A stretch of 64,000 bases of DNA from PGYR01 sp034670025 (GCA_034670025.1 JAXMOE010000006.1:1-64000); one strand, 5' to 3'; positions 48,626 to 57,152 are shown, numbered from the stretch's first letter. Numbers and translations are program-made. Notes: a model not told the origin generated them from the letters alone.

Positions 48626-48749
48626 AAAATATGATAACGATTATTATAAAGTTTTACGAACTTGCTCTTAATATTAATTTCAATCATTGTCGTTTTGTAT
48701 ATATACGTAAATTAATACAATAAGTCTTAATAACCAAAAGGTAAATTTT

Positions 48750-49079
48750 ATGAATAATTCTCAAATGGTACAAGTCCATAACACTAATGAAGACGCTCTA
48801 GTTAGTAGAATAGCTAACAGAGTTACTGAAGAAGTATCTAAGATACTTCAGAAAACCAACATCAACGATAGTTCCAAACAAAAAAAGATAGAAGAGCTAA
48901 AAAATAAATATGCTTCACGTGATGAAGCTTGTGAAATGCTTAGTATCGGTTTAAGTACATTAAACAAGCTACTCAAAAACAAAGAGATAGTTCACGTAAA
49001 AAATGGACGTTATACTCTAATTCCAATTCAATCTATTGAAGATTATCTAACTAGAAATACAAAGACAATTGAGGATTAA
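48750..49079 (+). CDS. excisionase-like helix-turn-helix protein 1
   Basis: This 109-residue protein has a coiled N-terminal half (about 15-50), then a MerR/HTH_17-type winged helix: YASRDEACEMLSIGLSTLNKLLKNKEIVHVKNGRYTLIPIQSIEDYL. That pattern is shared by excisionases and small DNA-binding proteins of mobile elements. It is the first rightward gene opposite the repressor. It probably directs excision or early regulation. Confidence 0.7.
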   Translation: MNNSQMVQVHNTNEDALVSRIANRVTEEVSKILQKTNINDSSKQKKIEELKNKYASRDEACEMLSIGLSTLNKLLKNKEIVHVKNGRYTLIPIQSIEDYLTRNTKTIED

Positions 49080-49082
49080 GAA

Positions 49083-49367
49083 ATGGATACCTCACAAATG
49101 TACGACAAAAGAATAGTAGATATGACGGGTGGCGAACTGATAGAACTAATCAAACAGCACGCCACACCGCAACCAGAGGAAGTACCAACAACCGAAGACG
49201 GAGTAAAACTACATACAATAGAAGAAGCTTGTAAGTATTTGAGGATTTCAAGACCGACATTGCACAGCAAAATGAACAGCAAATCTATTAATTACATCAA
49301 GATTAATAGGAGAACTTTTATCAAGCAATCTGAACTTGACGAATTTTTAGAGCGAAACACAATTTAA
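49083..49367 (+). CDS. excisionase-like helix-turn-helix protein 2
   Basis: This 94-residue protein begins four bases after the previous stop. Its C-terminal half (LHTIEEACKYLRISRPTLHSKM... INRRTFIKQSELDEFL) is an HTH_17 domain parallel to that of the previous gene, and the two may be paralogues. One is expected to be the excisionase and the other a regulator; sequence alone does not say which. Confidence 0.7.
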   Translation: MDTSQMYDKRIVDMTGGELIELIKQHATPQPEEVPTTEDGVKLHTIEEACKYLRISRPTLHSKMNSKSINYIKINRRTFIKQSELDEFLERNTI

Positions 49368-49395
49368 TTTTTTCAATAAATATAGGAGCTAAATT

Positions 49396-49917
49396 ATGAT
49401 AGCTACAGCAACAACACCCAACCCAACACCATTTAATGTTGACAATACTAATAGCATAGTTCAAACATTAAAAAACGCTGGACTCACTACTTACAGTATG
49501 GTAAGGGATTTGTATTATAAGGTAAAACTATTAAAAGTCTATGATGTAATAGAATTGAGGAAGAACAAATCTATAACTGTTAAAGATAGACTAAACATTG
49601 AAGTTATCGCATACCTTGAAACTCTAAACGAATTAAATAGAATTTTAACAGATTTTCAACTGATGTATGACAACTATATTCTTTCACTTGACAAATTAAG
49701 TTCAATCGAGCTGCAGCACCAACTTCAAATCATTACTGAAAAACTATTAGTAGTCAGTATTCTTTGTGTGGCTTTGATGCGAACTAACAAGGGTTTTATT
49801 AATCAAATAATCAAAGATGACATTCAAAATTTATGCCGTCAAAATGACAAATTCTTAAAGCATTTGAAAGATGCAAGTAAGACAATATCTATTACTAACA
49901 AGGTGGGAAAAAATTAA
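49396..49917 (+). CDS. unrecognised helical protein of the element
   Basis: This 173-residue protein has a Thr/Pro/Asn-rich N-terminus (about 1-20), then an almost entirely helical body with a moderately hydrophobic segment near residues 115-130 (LLVVSILCVALM). I do not recognise it. It follows the second HTH gene by 28 bases, so it is probably in the same early operon. Confidence 0.6.
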   Translation: MIATATTPNPTPFNVDNTNSIVQTLKNAGLTTYSMVRDLYYKVKLLKVYDVIELRKNKSITVKDRLNIEVIAYLETLNELNRILTDFQLMYDNYILSLDKLSSIELQHQLQIITEKLLVVSILCVALMRTNKGFINQIIKDDIQNLCRQNDKFLKHLKDASKTISITNKVGKN

Positions 49918-49920
49918 ACT

Positions 49921-50037
49921 ATGATTAAGAGCAAGTCAAATATAAAAGAAAACTCAACATTAAATAATATTTCAAAAATTGGCTTTATTCAAAATATAAA
50001 TGTTGAGTTTTCAAGGACTAAGAAAATCAGTTTATAA
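49921..50037 (+). CDS. possible 38-residue ORF over an inverted repeat
   Basis: An ATG three bases after the previous stop opens 38 codons (MIKSKSNIKENSTLNN... to KKISL). It is basic, Ser/Asn-rich and has no known relative. The reading frame is largely the product of the inverted repeat beneath it, so it may not be translated. Confidence 0.25.
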   Translation: MIKSKSNIKENSTLNNISKIGFIQNINVEFSRTKKISL

Positions 50038-50069
50038 AAATCCTCATCTACGAAATGAGAAACTGATTT
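49948..50069 (+). ncRNA. two strong consecutive hairpins, possible small RNA or attenuator
   Basis: Hairpin A pairs GAAAACTCAACATT (49948-49961) perfectly with 49999-50012 over a 37-base loop. Hairpin B pairs AAATCAGTTT (50024-50033) with AAACTGATTT (50060-50069) and holds an inner CTCAT/ATGAG stem; a T-rich tail follows at 50072-50084. It looks like a structured RNA ending in a terminator, upstream of the 50101 gene. Confidence 0.45.
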
Positions 50070-50100
50070 ACTTTTAGATTTTTTCAATAGCTAAAATTAA

Positions 50101-50355
50101 ATGATTTTTTCAATTAAAACAAATAATGACAACTATATGATCACTAAGTCTAATGTAGAAGAAATAAACCAACTGTTAGAAGACAAAAAGATAATATTTG
50201 AGCGTGTGCCGTATGCACCTCACAAAACTTTTTACGCTTCAATAGATGCAGAATTAACACCAGAGCAAAAAGAAATGATTAAGGAAGCTAACACCCTGCT
50301 AAGTAAGGAAAAGTTAGTATTTGTGGATAGTGTGGCTTTTGTACCAATAGAGTGA
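50101..50355 (+). CDS. small unrecognised protein
   Basis: This 84-residue acidic protein has mixed alpha/beta content and reads like a compact single domain (MIFSIKTNNDNYMIT... FVDSVAFVPIE). No family is recognised. It has its own flanking hairpins: the structured region before it and a terminator directly after it. It is therefore probably an independent transcription unit. Confidence 0.55.
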   Translation: MIFSIKTNNDNYMITKSNVEEINQLLEDKKIIFERVPYAPHKTFYASIDAELTPEQKEMIKEANTLLSKEKLVFVDSVAFVPIE

Positions 50356-50379
50356 GTTTTTAGTTAATTACTCTATTTA

Positions 50380-50417
50380 CCCCCCTTCAAATTTGTAGGA
50401 GCTTTTGGAGGGGTTTT
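50380..50417 (+). terminator. rho-independent terminator
   Basis: CCCCTTCAAA pairs with TTTGGAGGGG (one wobble) and is followed by TTTTAT. A second AT-rich hairpin (AAATCC/GGATTT, 50425-50457) follows and could terminate the other strand. Confidence 0.75.
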
Positions 50418-50460
50418 ATAAAAAAAAATCCCTTGTTGTCAGCAAAAACAAAGGATTTAA

Positions 50461-50518
50461 AGTAGATGAATACTTGATACAGTTGGTTTATCTACTAAAG
50501 ATTTTCACAACTGTATCA
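50461..50518 (+). promoter_or_regulatory. pseudoknot-order paired segments upstream of the primase gene
   Basis: Four segments interlock. AGTAGATGAA (50461-50470) pairs with TTTATCTACT (50487-50496), one G-U in ten. TGATACAGTTG (50475-50485) pairs perfectly with CAACTGTATCA (50508-50518). The order 1-2-1'-2' is that of an H-type pseudoknot, 84 bases before the primase start. As DNA it could equally be overlapping operators. Confidence 0.5.
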
Positions 50519-50601
50519 CTTGCAACATAACTCAAATTAACTTCAAAAACAAATGTCGGGCTAAATAAAATGAATATAAACTAAATAGAATAAAAAGTTA
50601 G

Positions 50602-52974
50602 ATGAATACTAGCACAGCAAAAAAAGAAACAACAAAATTAAATTTAGCTTTAGAATACATTGAGTCAGGTTTATCAGTAATCCCTATTATCAATGGAGAA
50701 AAAAGACCACCGATAGAGTGGAAAAAATACCAACACGCCCCACCAGATACCGACAAAATAAATCAATGGTTTGGCAATGGCTCAAATTATGAACTTGCTT
50801 TAGTTTGCGGTGGTGTTTCAGATGGTTTAGAAGTGATCGACATTGATAACCATCTTGACAATGCAACTGAAGTTTTTAATTCTTACATAGGACTCATTAA
50901 AGAATATGATATAGAATTGTATAACAAGTTAGTGATTGAGTCCACTCAGTCAGGGGGTTATCATATTCTTTACCGTTGTGAAGAAATTGAGGGCAATGGT
51001 AAACTTGCAACTCAATCAGATAAAGATGGTAAGAAAAAGACTGTTATTGAAACCAGAGGCGAGGGCGGTTATTTACTTTCATATCCTAGTAAGGGTTATG
51101 ATCTAATTCAAAACTCGATAGACAAGATCCCATTTATTGATATTCAGCAACGTAGCTATTTACATACTCTTGCAAAATCTTATGATACTGTTGGTACACA
51201 CACCAAAGAGACCACTTATAAGGGTAACGAAAGTAGTAACCTAACTGTTGGTGACGACTTTAATAATCGTGGTGATGTTCACGATGTTCTAATTTCTTAC
51301 GGTTGGACTCTTAGTAGTAGAAATAATGAAATCGAGTATTGGAAAAGACCAGGGAAAAGAGACAAAGGAATTTCAGCAACTTTTAATTATAAAAATTCAG
51401 GGCAATTCTATGTTTTTTCTAGTAATGCTAATCCCTTAGAGTCGGAAAAATCATATAATAAGTTTGCTCTTTATACCTACTTAAAACATAATGGAGATTT
51501 TAAGGAAGCTACTAAAGACCTAGCTAAACAAGGGTACGGCTCACAATCTAAGGAAATGACTAAGGTAAGTAGTTCAAATGTTAGTAATCAAGGTGTGGAT
51601 GTTAATTTACTTGTTCAAGTTGTTGAAGAGCTTAGCTTCAAACATAATAAAGATATTCCTGTCGATGCTGTTAAAAGGTTCTTAAGCCAACTATTTGACT
51701 GGACTGTCAATGAAATGAACTCTCAAGTTATAGTTACCCCTATATCAGAAAATTGGGATTATCTACCTTATGATGATGAAGGGGAAAGAAATCATTATAT
51801 AAATGATGTTTTCCCAGATGAACCAAGATTCTTAGATGACGATTTATTAATGACAGTAAATGATTTTGTAGAATACTTTTATTCTAAGATCACAGGTAAA
51901 CATCATACTTGTAATAAGGCAATAAATGTCTTCAGAGAAACCATCAAGAGTAAAAGAATTCATCCTCTAAAAGATTATTTTATTAGTACAGATGGGTTTG
52001 ATTTAAAAAAATGGAAAGAGGATAATCCTATTGCAGACAACCCTATTGTAGATTGGTTTTTAAGGTTTCATATTCCTATTTCTGAAGACCAATCGCATAA
52101 AGAATATGAACAATATTCTAAAAAGTTAGAAGAGCTCTTTATTAAATGGTGTATCATGGTTATTCAATGTGTCTTTGGAGACCGTCCGAATGATGTAGCT
52201 TTAGTTCTAGTAGGTGGCCAGAATACAGGGAAAACCACTGCTTTAAGGTCATTAATCCCACCAGAATTAGAAGATTATAGTAAAGAAGCTTTGCATGATC
52301 TAGCTGATAAGGATACTAAAATAGCAGCGTGTGAAAATCTGTTTTTCTTTGATGATGAGGGTGCTGTTCTAGAACGTGCAAACATTAAAACAATGAAAGG
52401 GCTTCTTTCATCTAAAACACACAAAGTAAGAAGACCTTTCGGAAGAGGAGATATGATTGGTAAGCGTGTTATGTCATTTATGATAACAGAAAACAATGAT
52501 GACTTTCTAAAAGATGTAACAGGGTCTAGAAGATTTTTTGTTGTCGAAGTATCAGCTATTGAGGATGTTGAGGAAGTGGAAAGTAATATGGATTTCTATA
52601 AGAGTTTTAGTCGTAAGGATTTTTGGGGGTATGCTTACTCATTGTACAAAAAGTATAGAGAAAAGGGTCAGGTTGTTTCTTTTACAAATCAAGATATACA
52701 GTTTACCGCAAAGGTAAACAAGGATTTTAATGAGTCAACTCATTTTGATGAATTGATATTACAATATTGTTTACCTCAAGATGCTTTGAATGATACCAAC
52801 AAAAAGCATTTACAGACTACTATGATATTAGAAGAATTACAAAAGAAAACCAATTTACCTATTTCCTCACATCATTACGCTAAAATCAATTTAGGAAAAG
52901 CATTATTAAGGAATGGGTATGTTAAAACTAGTAATGATGGTGTTAAGGGTTTTTGGATAGGATTTAAACAGTAA
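50602..52974 (+). CDS. primase-polymerase / VapE-type helicase fusion
   Basis: This 790-residue replication protein has an N-terminal prim-pol-type domain (about 15-190): GLSVIPIINGEKRPP, LALVCGGVSDGLEVIDID and STQSGGYHILYR, which hold the catalytic acids and His. A linker with DNA-binding-like helices follows, then a VapE-type P-loop ATPase with Walker A GGQNTGKT at 538-545, Walker B LFFFDDEG and TGSRRFFVVEV. Such proteins start replication of phage satellites and small integrative elements. It is the largest gene of the element, and the iteron-like region follows directly. Confidence 0.85.
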   Translation: MNTSTAKKETTKLNLALEYIESGLSVIPIINGEKRPPIEWKKYQHAPPDTDKINQWFGNGSNYELALVCGGVSDGLEVIDIDNHLDNATEVFNSYIGLIKEYDIELYNKLVIESTQSGGYHILYRCEEIEGNGKLATQSDKDGKKKTVIETRGEGGYLLSYPSKGYDLIQNSIDKIPFIDIQQRSYLHTLAKSYDTVGTHTKETTYKGNESSNLTVGDDFNNRGDVHDVLISYGWTLSSRNNEIEYWKRPGKRDKGISATFNYKNSGQFYVFSSNANPLESEKSYNKFALYTYLKHNGDFKEATKDLAKQGYGSQSKEMTKVSSSNVSNQGVDVNLLVQVVEELSFKHNKDIPVDAVKRFLSQLFDWTVNEMNSQVIVTPISENWDYLPYDDEGERNHYINDVFPDEPRFLDDDLLMTVNDFVEYFYSKITGKHHTCNKAINVFRETIKSKRIHPLKDYFISTDGFDLKKWKEDNPIADNPIVDWFLRFHIPISEDQSHKEYEQYSKKLEELFIKWCIMVIQCVFGDRPNDVALVLVGGQNTGKTTALRSLIPPELEDYSKEALHDLADKDTKIAACENLFFFDDEGAVLERANIKTMKGLLSSKTHKVRRPFGRGDMIGKRVMSFMITENNDDFLKDVTGSRRFFVVEVSAIEDVEEVESNMDFYKSFSRKDFWGYAYSLYKKYREKGQVVSFTNQDIQFTAKVNKDFNESTHFDELILQYCLPQDALNDTNKKHLQTTMILEELQKKTNLPISSHHYAKINLGKALLRNGYVKTSNDGVKGFWIGFKQ

Positions 52975-52984
52975 TAGCTTGTTT

Positions 52985-53330
52985 TAGGGTAGGGTAAGCC
53001 CTTTTAACATACCCTACCCAAAACACTTGATAACAGTTCTTTGTAGAGGTTTATGTTAAATTTATAGGGTAGGATAAACTTTTTAATATACCCTATCCGA
53101 AACGCTTGATAGTGTTGGGGTTCAAGTCAATAGGGTATATAGGGTATATTAAATTATATATATATATATATAATACATACTGTAGTAGTAGGGTGGTGGT
53201 GTGGTGTGTGGGAGAAGCTTTTATTTTTAGTTTTTAATGTCTTTAATATACCCTACCCCCAAACCTATTGATACAAGGGGCAAAGGTCAGGGTAGGTTAA
53301 AATAAACAACCTACCCTATACCTACCCTTA
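52985..53330. other. iteron-like inverted repeats, candidate replication origin
   Basis: There is no gene between 52975 and 53579. The core TACCCTA(C/T)CC occurs in both directions: GGGTAGGGTA/TACCCTACCC (52987-52996 with 53010-53019, perfect), an 8/10 copy at 53067-53098, a single copy at 53249-53258 and AGGGTAGGTT/AACCTACCCT (53289-53298 with 53308-53317, perfect). Three copies are followed by AAAC-x2-TTGATA. An alternating TA tract (53155-53172) lies in the middle. Iterons, an AT-rich tract and an adjacent primase fit a replication origin. Confidence 0.55.
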
Positions 53331-53470
53331 AAAACTGATAAAAGTGGACATTTTTAGCCCCAGATATGAGTATAAGAGAGTAATTCAGAAACCACTAATA
53401 TATAGTATAAACGAAACTGAAACACTAAATAACTGAAAACAATGGAATTGCCCCATTTTAACAATATAGT

Positions 53471-53495
53471 TAAGACACTATTTAGGACACTTTAA
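53471..53495. other. internal att-like tandem box
   Basis: TAAGACACTATT is followed by TAGGACACTTTAA, the same 12+13-base tandem arrangement as at both ends of the element. It could be an integrase arm site, or an old junction between two joined elements. Confidence 0.5.
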
Positions 53496-53579
53496 TAACA
53501 TAATAACTATTAATAAATACAAAGAAATGACGACTAAACAACCTTATTTAATAAATATATAGAGTTACAGAGGTAAGAA

Positions 53580-53813
53580 ATGAGCAAAAAGAAAATGCAC
53601 AATTTTAAGAGATGTATAATAGTAAAAGACGTAGCAAGTGCAAAGAGATTAACGACCAGAGTAATTACACAATTACAAAAAGACCAGATCAGTCACCAGA
53701 CCGCAAAATCTATAATTTCAGCTTGTAAAGAGTTTTCTAGTTTAATTCAAACTTATGAGTTAGAAAAGACCGTTGAAAAACTAAAAAATCAAATCACGGA
53801 GTTAAAGAAATGA
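53580..53813 (+). CDS. small basic coiled-coil protein
   Basis: This 77-residue protein is basic at the N-terminus and helical after it, with a coiled-coil end (YELEKTVEKLKNQITELKK). The SAKRLTTRVITQLQKDQISHQTAKSIISACKEFSSLI pattern recalls a small phage-associated helical family often found near terminase or packaging genes. This is only a resemblance. It overlaps the next gene by four bases. Confidence 0.6.
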   Translation: MSKKKMHNFKRCIIVKDVASAKRLTTRVITQLQKDQISHQTAKSIISACKEFSSLIQTYELEKTVEKLKNQITELKK

Positions 53814-54283
53814 GTAATATATCCACACTTAAAAGAGAAGTCAAAAGAATACAAACCAACTTAGATAAGGTTAAGCAATCTGAAGTAAATAAAGAACCGT
53901 TTATGATACCATTCTTAGATATTCAGATAAGTTATATAGAATATGATATAGAACGTCCAGACGGCACACTTGACACAATAAGTAGGTATAAGTATAGACT
54001 AGGTATTTTCGGAAGCTCTAAAGAGCCAGATAGAGTAAAGTTATTTGACAAGATAAGACAAGCCAGAAAAAACGGACAACAAATATTCATTTTATTTTGT
54101 CCACCAAAAAGAGAGCATTTCCTTAAGTTAAGATTAAAGTACGATAGGGAAAACCCTTTGAAAATGGTTTTTAAAGATAAGTTAGGACGTAAGGAAGTTT
54201 TTTATTGGAATCCCAACGCCGTATTTGATGACAACAAACCAAACCAGACTAAGGAAGAGAAGATTATTGAGGAGCTAATGTAG
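53810..54283 (+). CDS. unrecognised protein
   Basis: This 157-residue protein has a helical start (about 1-28) followed by an alpha/beta domain rich in Lys, Arg and aromatic residues (ISYIEYDIERPDG..., FILFCPPKREHFLKLRLKY). The basic surface suggests nucleic-acid or polyanion contact, as an inference only. It is coupled to the previous gene by an ATGA overlap and precedes the next by one base, so the three form an operon. Confidence 0.55.
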   Translation: MSNISTLKREVKRIQTNLDKVKQSEVNKEPFMIPFLDIQISYIEYDIERPDGTLDTISRYKYRLGIFGSSKEPDRVKLFDKIRQARKNGQQIFILFCPPKREHFLKLRLKYDRENPLKMVFKDKLGRKEVFYWNPNAVFDDNKPNQTKEEKIIEELM

Positions 54284-54284
54284 A

Positions 54285-54677
54285 ATGAGTAAGGACAATA
54301 AACAAAAATTCATAACTAAAAATTATAGTACGTCAACTACTACTTATTTTCATTTAATTCAACAATTAATGGATTTGAATATAATTGAACACATTAAAAC
54401 AACTGATCTAGTCAAGATATTCAGGAAGCCAGACGGCACACCGTACACTACAGCAAATTATTATACTACTAAGAATAGATTATATGATAACTATGAGAAT
54501 TACGCCCCAGAGCTTACTATAATAGACACTAAGGAACTAGAAGCCCTTAAAGAATGCGAAAAGATAGTAAAATTAGATAATGGCGTAAGTAAAAGTAAGT
54601 TAGATAACTATGTACTTCTATCTAAAGTAGAACACGCTAGACTACTGAAGTTAGATAGTGAAACCAACAAGAACTAA
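54285..54677 (+). CDS. unrecognised protein, possible DNA-binding
   Basis: This 130-residue protein contains a segment with helix-turn-helix character (NIIEHIKTTDLVKIFRKPDGTPYTTANYYTTKNRLYDNY), so it may be a small regulator. I have no family match. It is the last gene of the three-gene run from 53580; the tandem hairpin repeats follow 11 bases after the stop. Confidence 0.5.
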   Translation: MSKDNKQKFITKNYSTSTTTYFHLIQQLMDLNIIEHIKTTDLVKIFRKPDGTPYTTANYYTTKNRLYDNYENYAPELTIIDTKELEALKECEKIVKLDNGVSKSKLDNYVLLSKVEHARLLKLDSETNKN

Positions 54678-54688
54678 ACACTATATCA

Positions 54689-54780
54689 GTAGGAACTACA
54701 CACCTACTAAGCTATGATAGTAGGAGCTACACCACTACTACACTAATCAGTAGGAGCTACACACCTACTAAGATATATCT
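54689..54780. repeat. three tandem 30-31-bp hairpin repeats
   Basis: Units start at 54689, 54720 and 54750. Units 1 and 3 have AGTAGG arms pairing with CCTACT over nine bases; unit 2 has a variant second arm (ACTACT). There are no spacers, so this is not CRISPR. The remainder of the gene-free gap to 55010 is AT-rich without further repeats that I can see. Confidence 0.8.
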
Positions 54781-55010
54781 ATGTAAGACTATTGTAAACA
54801 TACCAGATAGACGTAACTTATTGTTATTGTTGGCATTGCATACATATAACAAACTAAAGAGTGTAAGACCAAACAACACCATCACACCCACAAACTACAG
54901 TTAATAAAGCACTTACAGCAAATAACAGTAATTGCAAAAGTCTTACTAAAATCTACATATATAGTTATATAACTTGCAATCAAAGTTAAACAACAAAACG
55001 CTAGAAGTAT

Positions 55011-55682
55011 ATGGAAAATTTAATAATAAAGAAATTAGAACGAAGTACTAAGCCCAACGACGCTATGAGTTACTTCTACTTTGATTATGAACTTGATATA
55101 GATTATAACCAATCTAAGGAAGTAGTAGAATTACAGAAACAAATTAAAGAGCTGCAGAGCAGAGCAAACAAAGTAAAAGAGCGAATTTCATTAAATCTAG
55201 ATAAGATAGATGAAATAAAAAAACAACGTCAAGAGCTTGTAAGTATCCAGATAGATGTAACATTAAATAAGCACTCAAAGCAAAGCCGTGAGTTAGCAGA
55301 GCAAATAAAGGATATAGAGGGAGATAACTTTTACTCAAACGATGTCTTACGTGAAATTAACACAAAGATTAGAGAATATGAATCGGAGTTAATGAGTTCA
55401 AAGTATTCATATAATGAGTTACTATATTCCGAGCAATTAGAACAAGGTAAAGTAGATGTAATAAATTTCATTAAATCAATAGAATCATTACAGCACCAAA
55501 TTTTAAATGTAATTAAAAGAGTAAGAAATATAAATTCTATACCAGAACAAGGACATAATTTAAGTGGAACTTCATACGATTTAACAAGCGTATGGAATAA
55601 CCACATAACCGAATTAAACCCAAAATTAGACGAATTAATTAGAAAATTTAATATTAATACAAAGGAGCTAGAAAATGAGTAA
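55011..55682 (+). CDS. coiled-coil protein
   Basis: This 223-residue, strongly charged protein has two long coiled coils (about 30-95 and 110-150, for example QKQIKELQSRANKVKERISLNL). A further helical part ends KFNINTKELENE. No catalytic motif is seen. It overlaps the next gene by eight bases, so their products may act together. The role is unknown; scaffold-like or phage-interference functions are guesses. Confidence 0.55.
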   Translation: MENLIIKKLERSTKPNDAMSYFYFDYELDIDYNQSKEVVELQKQIKELQSRANKVKERISLNLDKIDEIKKQRQELVSIQIDVTLNKHSKQSRELAEQIKDIEGDNFYSNDVLREINTKIREYESELMSSKYSYNELLYSEQLEQGKVDVINFIKSIESLQHQILNVIKRVRNINSIPEQGHNLSGTSYDLTSVWNNHITELNPKLDELIRKFNINTKELENE

Positions 55683-56019
55683 TTTTTTGAATTACACTTA
55701 TTCGAATAGGTACAAAGTAACTAGTATGAAGTCAATTTCGGAACTAGTAGAAGACAATAATTTTTTAAATGCTATGAACATAGCCCCCAACCGTATAGAG
55801 GAAGTGGCAGACGCTTTATATGAAAGTAACTTAACAGTTACAGATTTAGCTAAATATGATTTAAAGCAAAGAGTTGACAACTTAGTAATAGACTATGATT
55901 TAACTGATGAACAAGAAAAAGTAATTGATAGTTACGCTTTGCTTAAATTTATTGAAGACGGCACACCCCAGGACGAAACCAGAAATGAAATATTAGAGAA
56001 TTTAGAGTATAAAGAGTAA
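55675..56019 (+). CDS. small acidic helical protein
   Basis: This 114-residue protein is acidic and helical. The segment SYALLKFIEDGTPQDETRNEILENL near the C-terminus resembles YALMEFVEKNRNFDDVYNELIDN in the next gene, so the two may share a small domain. The neighbours overlap or touch on both sides (one base shared with 56019). The function is unknown. Confidence 0.5.
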   Translation: MSNFLNYTYSNRYKVTSMKSISELVEDNNFLNAMNIAPNRIEEVADALYESNLTVTDLAKYDLKQRVDNLVIDYDLTDEQEKVIDSYALLKFIEDGTPQDETRNEILENLEYKE

Positions 56020-56468
56020 TGAAAACTGAATTAAAATCATATATTGAGTATCATAATAAAAGTATTACAGAAGTTGAAAAGATACTCAAAGAACACAAAG
56101 AAATAGATGAAGACTTACTATTTGCTTATGGTGTTACTACATTAGCAAACAGTATGCTTCCTAACTATAAGTGTGTATTTAGTGAGGAAATAATAAAATA
56201 TTTCAAAATCTATGCACTTATGGAATTTGTAGAAAAGAATAGAAACTTTGACGATGTTTATAATGAATTAATAGACAATGCTTTAGACGTTTATAATTCA
56301 GTCTTGAAAGAATTAGAGATAAACCGAAAAGACGTAGAAGACTACAAAGACCAGATCAATTTAAACTTAGATTATGTAAGAATACATAATGAATTTGACT
56401 TACGAAAGAAAAATATAGTTCAGTTATCTGAAACTAATAACTATGAATTAATTTCAGTTGCTTCCTAA
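56019..56468 (+). CDS. small acidic helical protein, partner of the previous gene
   Basis: This 149-residue acidic, helical protein is joined to the previous gene by a one-base TAATG overlap. Its middle shares a Y-A-L-x-x-F-x-E patch with it. It closes the rightward half of the element, with a terminator 45 bases later. I cannot assign a function. Confidence 0.5.
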   Translation: MKTELKSYIEYHNKSITEVEKILKEHKEIDEDLLFAYGVTTLANSMLPNYKCVFSEEIIKYFKIYALMEFVEKNRNFDDVYNELIDNALDVYNSVLKELEINRKDVEDYKDQINLNLDYVRIHNEFDLRKKNIVQLSETNNYELISVAS

Positions 56469-56512
56469 CTATTTATAAATGATTTTGTACTATTTTCTTT
56501 CGCTGTTGGAAG

Positions 56513-56541
56513 CCCTTACTAGAGATAGTGAGGGTTTTTTT
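56513..56541. terminator. rho-independent terminator
   Basis: CCCTTACT pairs with AGTGAGGG (one wobble) and is followed by seven Ts. It separates the rightward genes from the convergent leftward cargo block. Confidence 0.85.
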
Positions 56542-56561
56542 ACAGAGTTAAAAAAATACTA

Positions 56562-57152
56562 TTAACGTTTACCAAACTTAATAAAGAAAAATCTATAAGT
56601 ATAAACTATAGACCCTCTTTCGCTAGTTTCAATAATATGATATGAAAACTCACCATGATTTGGTCTTGGTTGGATTATAAAATCTGTTACAATAATTAAA
56701 TACATCCCTGTAAAAAACAATATAAAAGATTTTAAAAATTTGGTTACATTTTTCAGCTGTGATAATCCAATTGTAATGAATAAATAGAGAATAGATATTG
56801 TCCTTACTATTTCTTTTCTGAAAACTCCAGTTTCATTGTAATGCCACTCTAAAATTTTTCCATGAGCATGAGTCCAATGACCTCTAAATTCTGAAAATTC
56901 TTGAATACAAAGTATAACAAAAAGTACAAATGTTATTAATGTTGAAATGAATACTGTTTTATTAATGTTTAATGTTGTTTTTTTAAAAAATAGCCTCACT
57001 GCTCCAAAAGCTATTGTATTTATTAACGATAATAAAAAATTTAAACCTATATTTTCGAATCCAGGAACACCATGATTGAAAAGATTAAGTAATACAAAAC
57101 ATAGTATAAAATATGCTAAATACTTTAAAATTATAATTGCAAATTTCTTCAT
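56562..57152 (-). CDS. multi-pass membrane protein of the cargo block
   Basis: This 196-residue protein has about five membrane helices (roughly 5-25, 35-55, 68-86, 112-128, 138-158) and a short cytoplasmic or periplasmic tail with several aromatics. No transporter or enzyme motif is seen. It is the last gene of the leftward block, about 50 bases after the 57202 gene. Membrane proteins at the end of cargo operons often act as effectors in phage defence, but that is only context. Confidence 0.5.
   Translation of the reverse strand: MKKFAIIILKYLAYFILCFVLLNLFNHGVPGFENIGLNFLLSLINTIAFGAVRLFFKKTTLNINKTVFISTLITFVLFVILCIQEFSEFRGHWTHAHGKILEWHYNETGVFRKEIVRTISILYLFITIGLSQLKNVTKFLKSFILFFTGMYLIIVTDFIIQPRPNHGEFSYHIIETSERGSIVYTYRFFFIKFGKR

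Noticed and set aside
53152..53174. Alternating TA tract as a phase-variable promoter
   Set aside because: It is better explained as part of an AT-rich origin segment; no gene start lies at a suitable distance.
54689..54780. CRISPR array
   Set aside because: Repeats are directly adjacent with no spacers, only three units, and no cas genes nearby.
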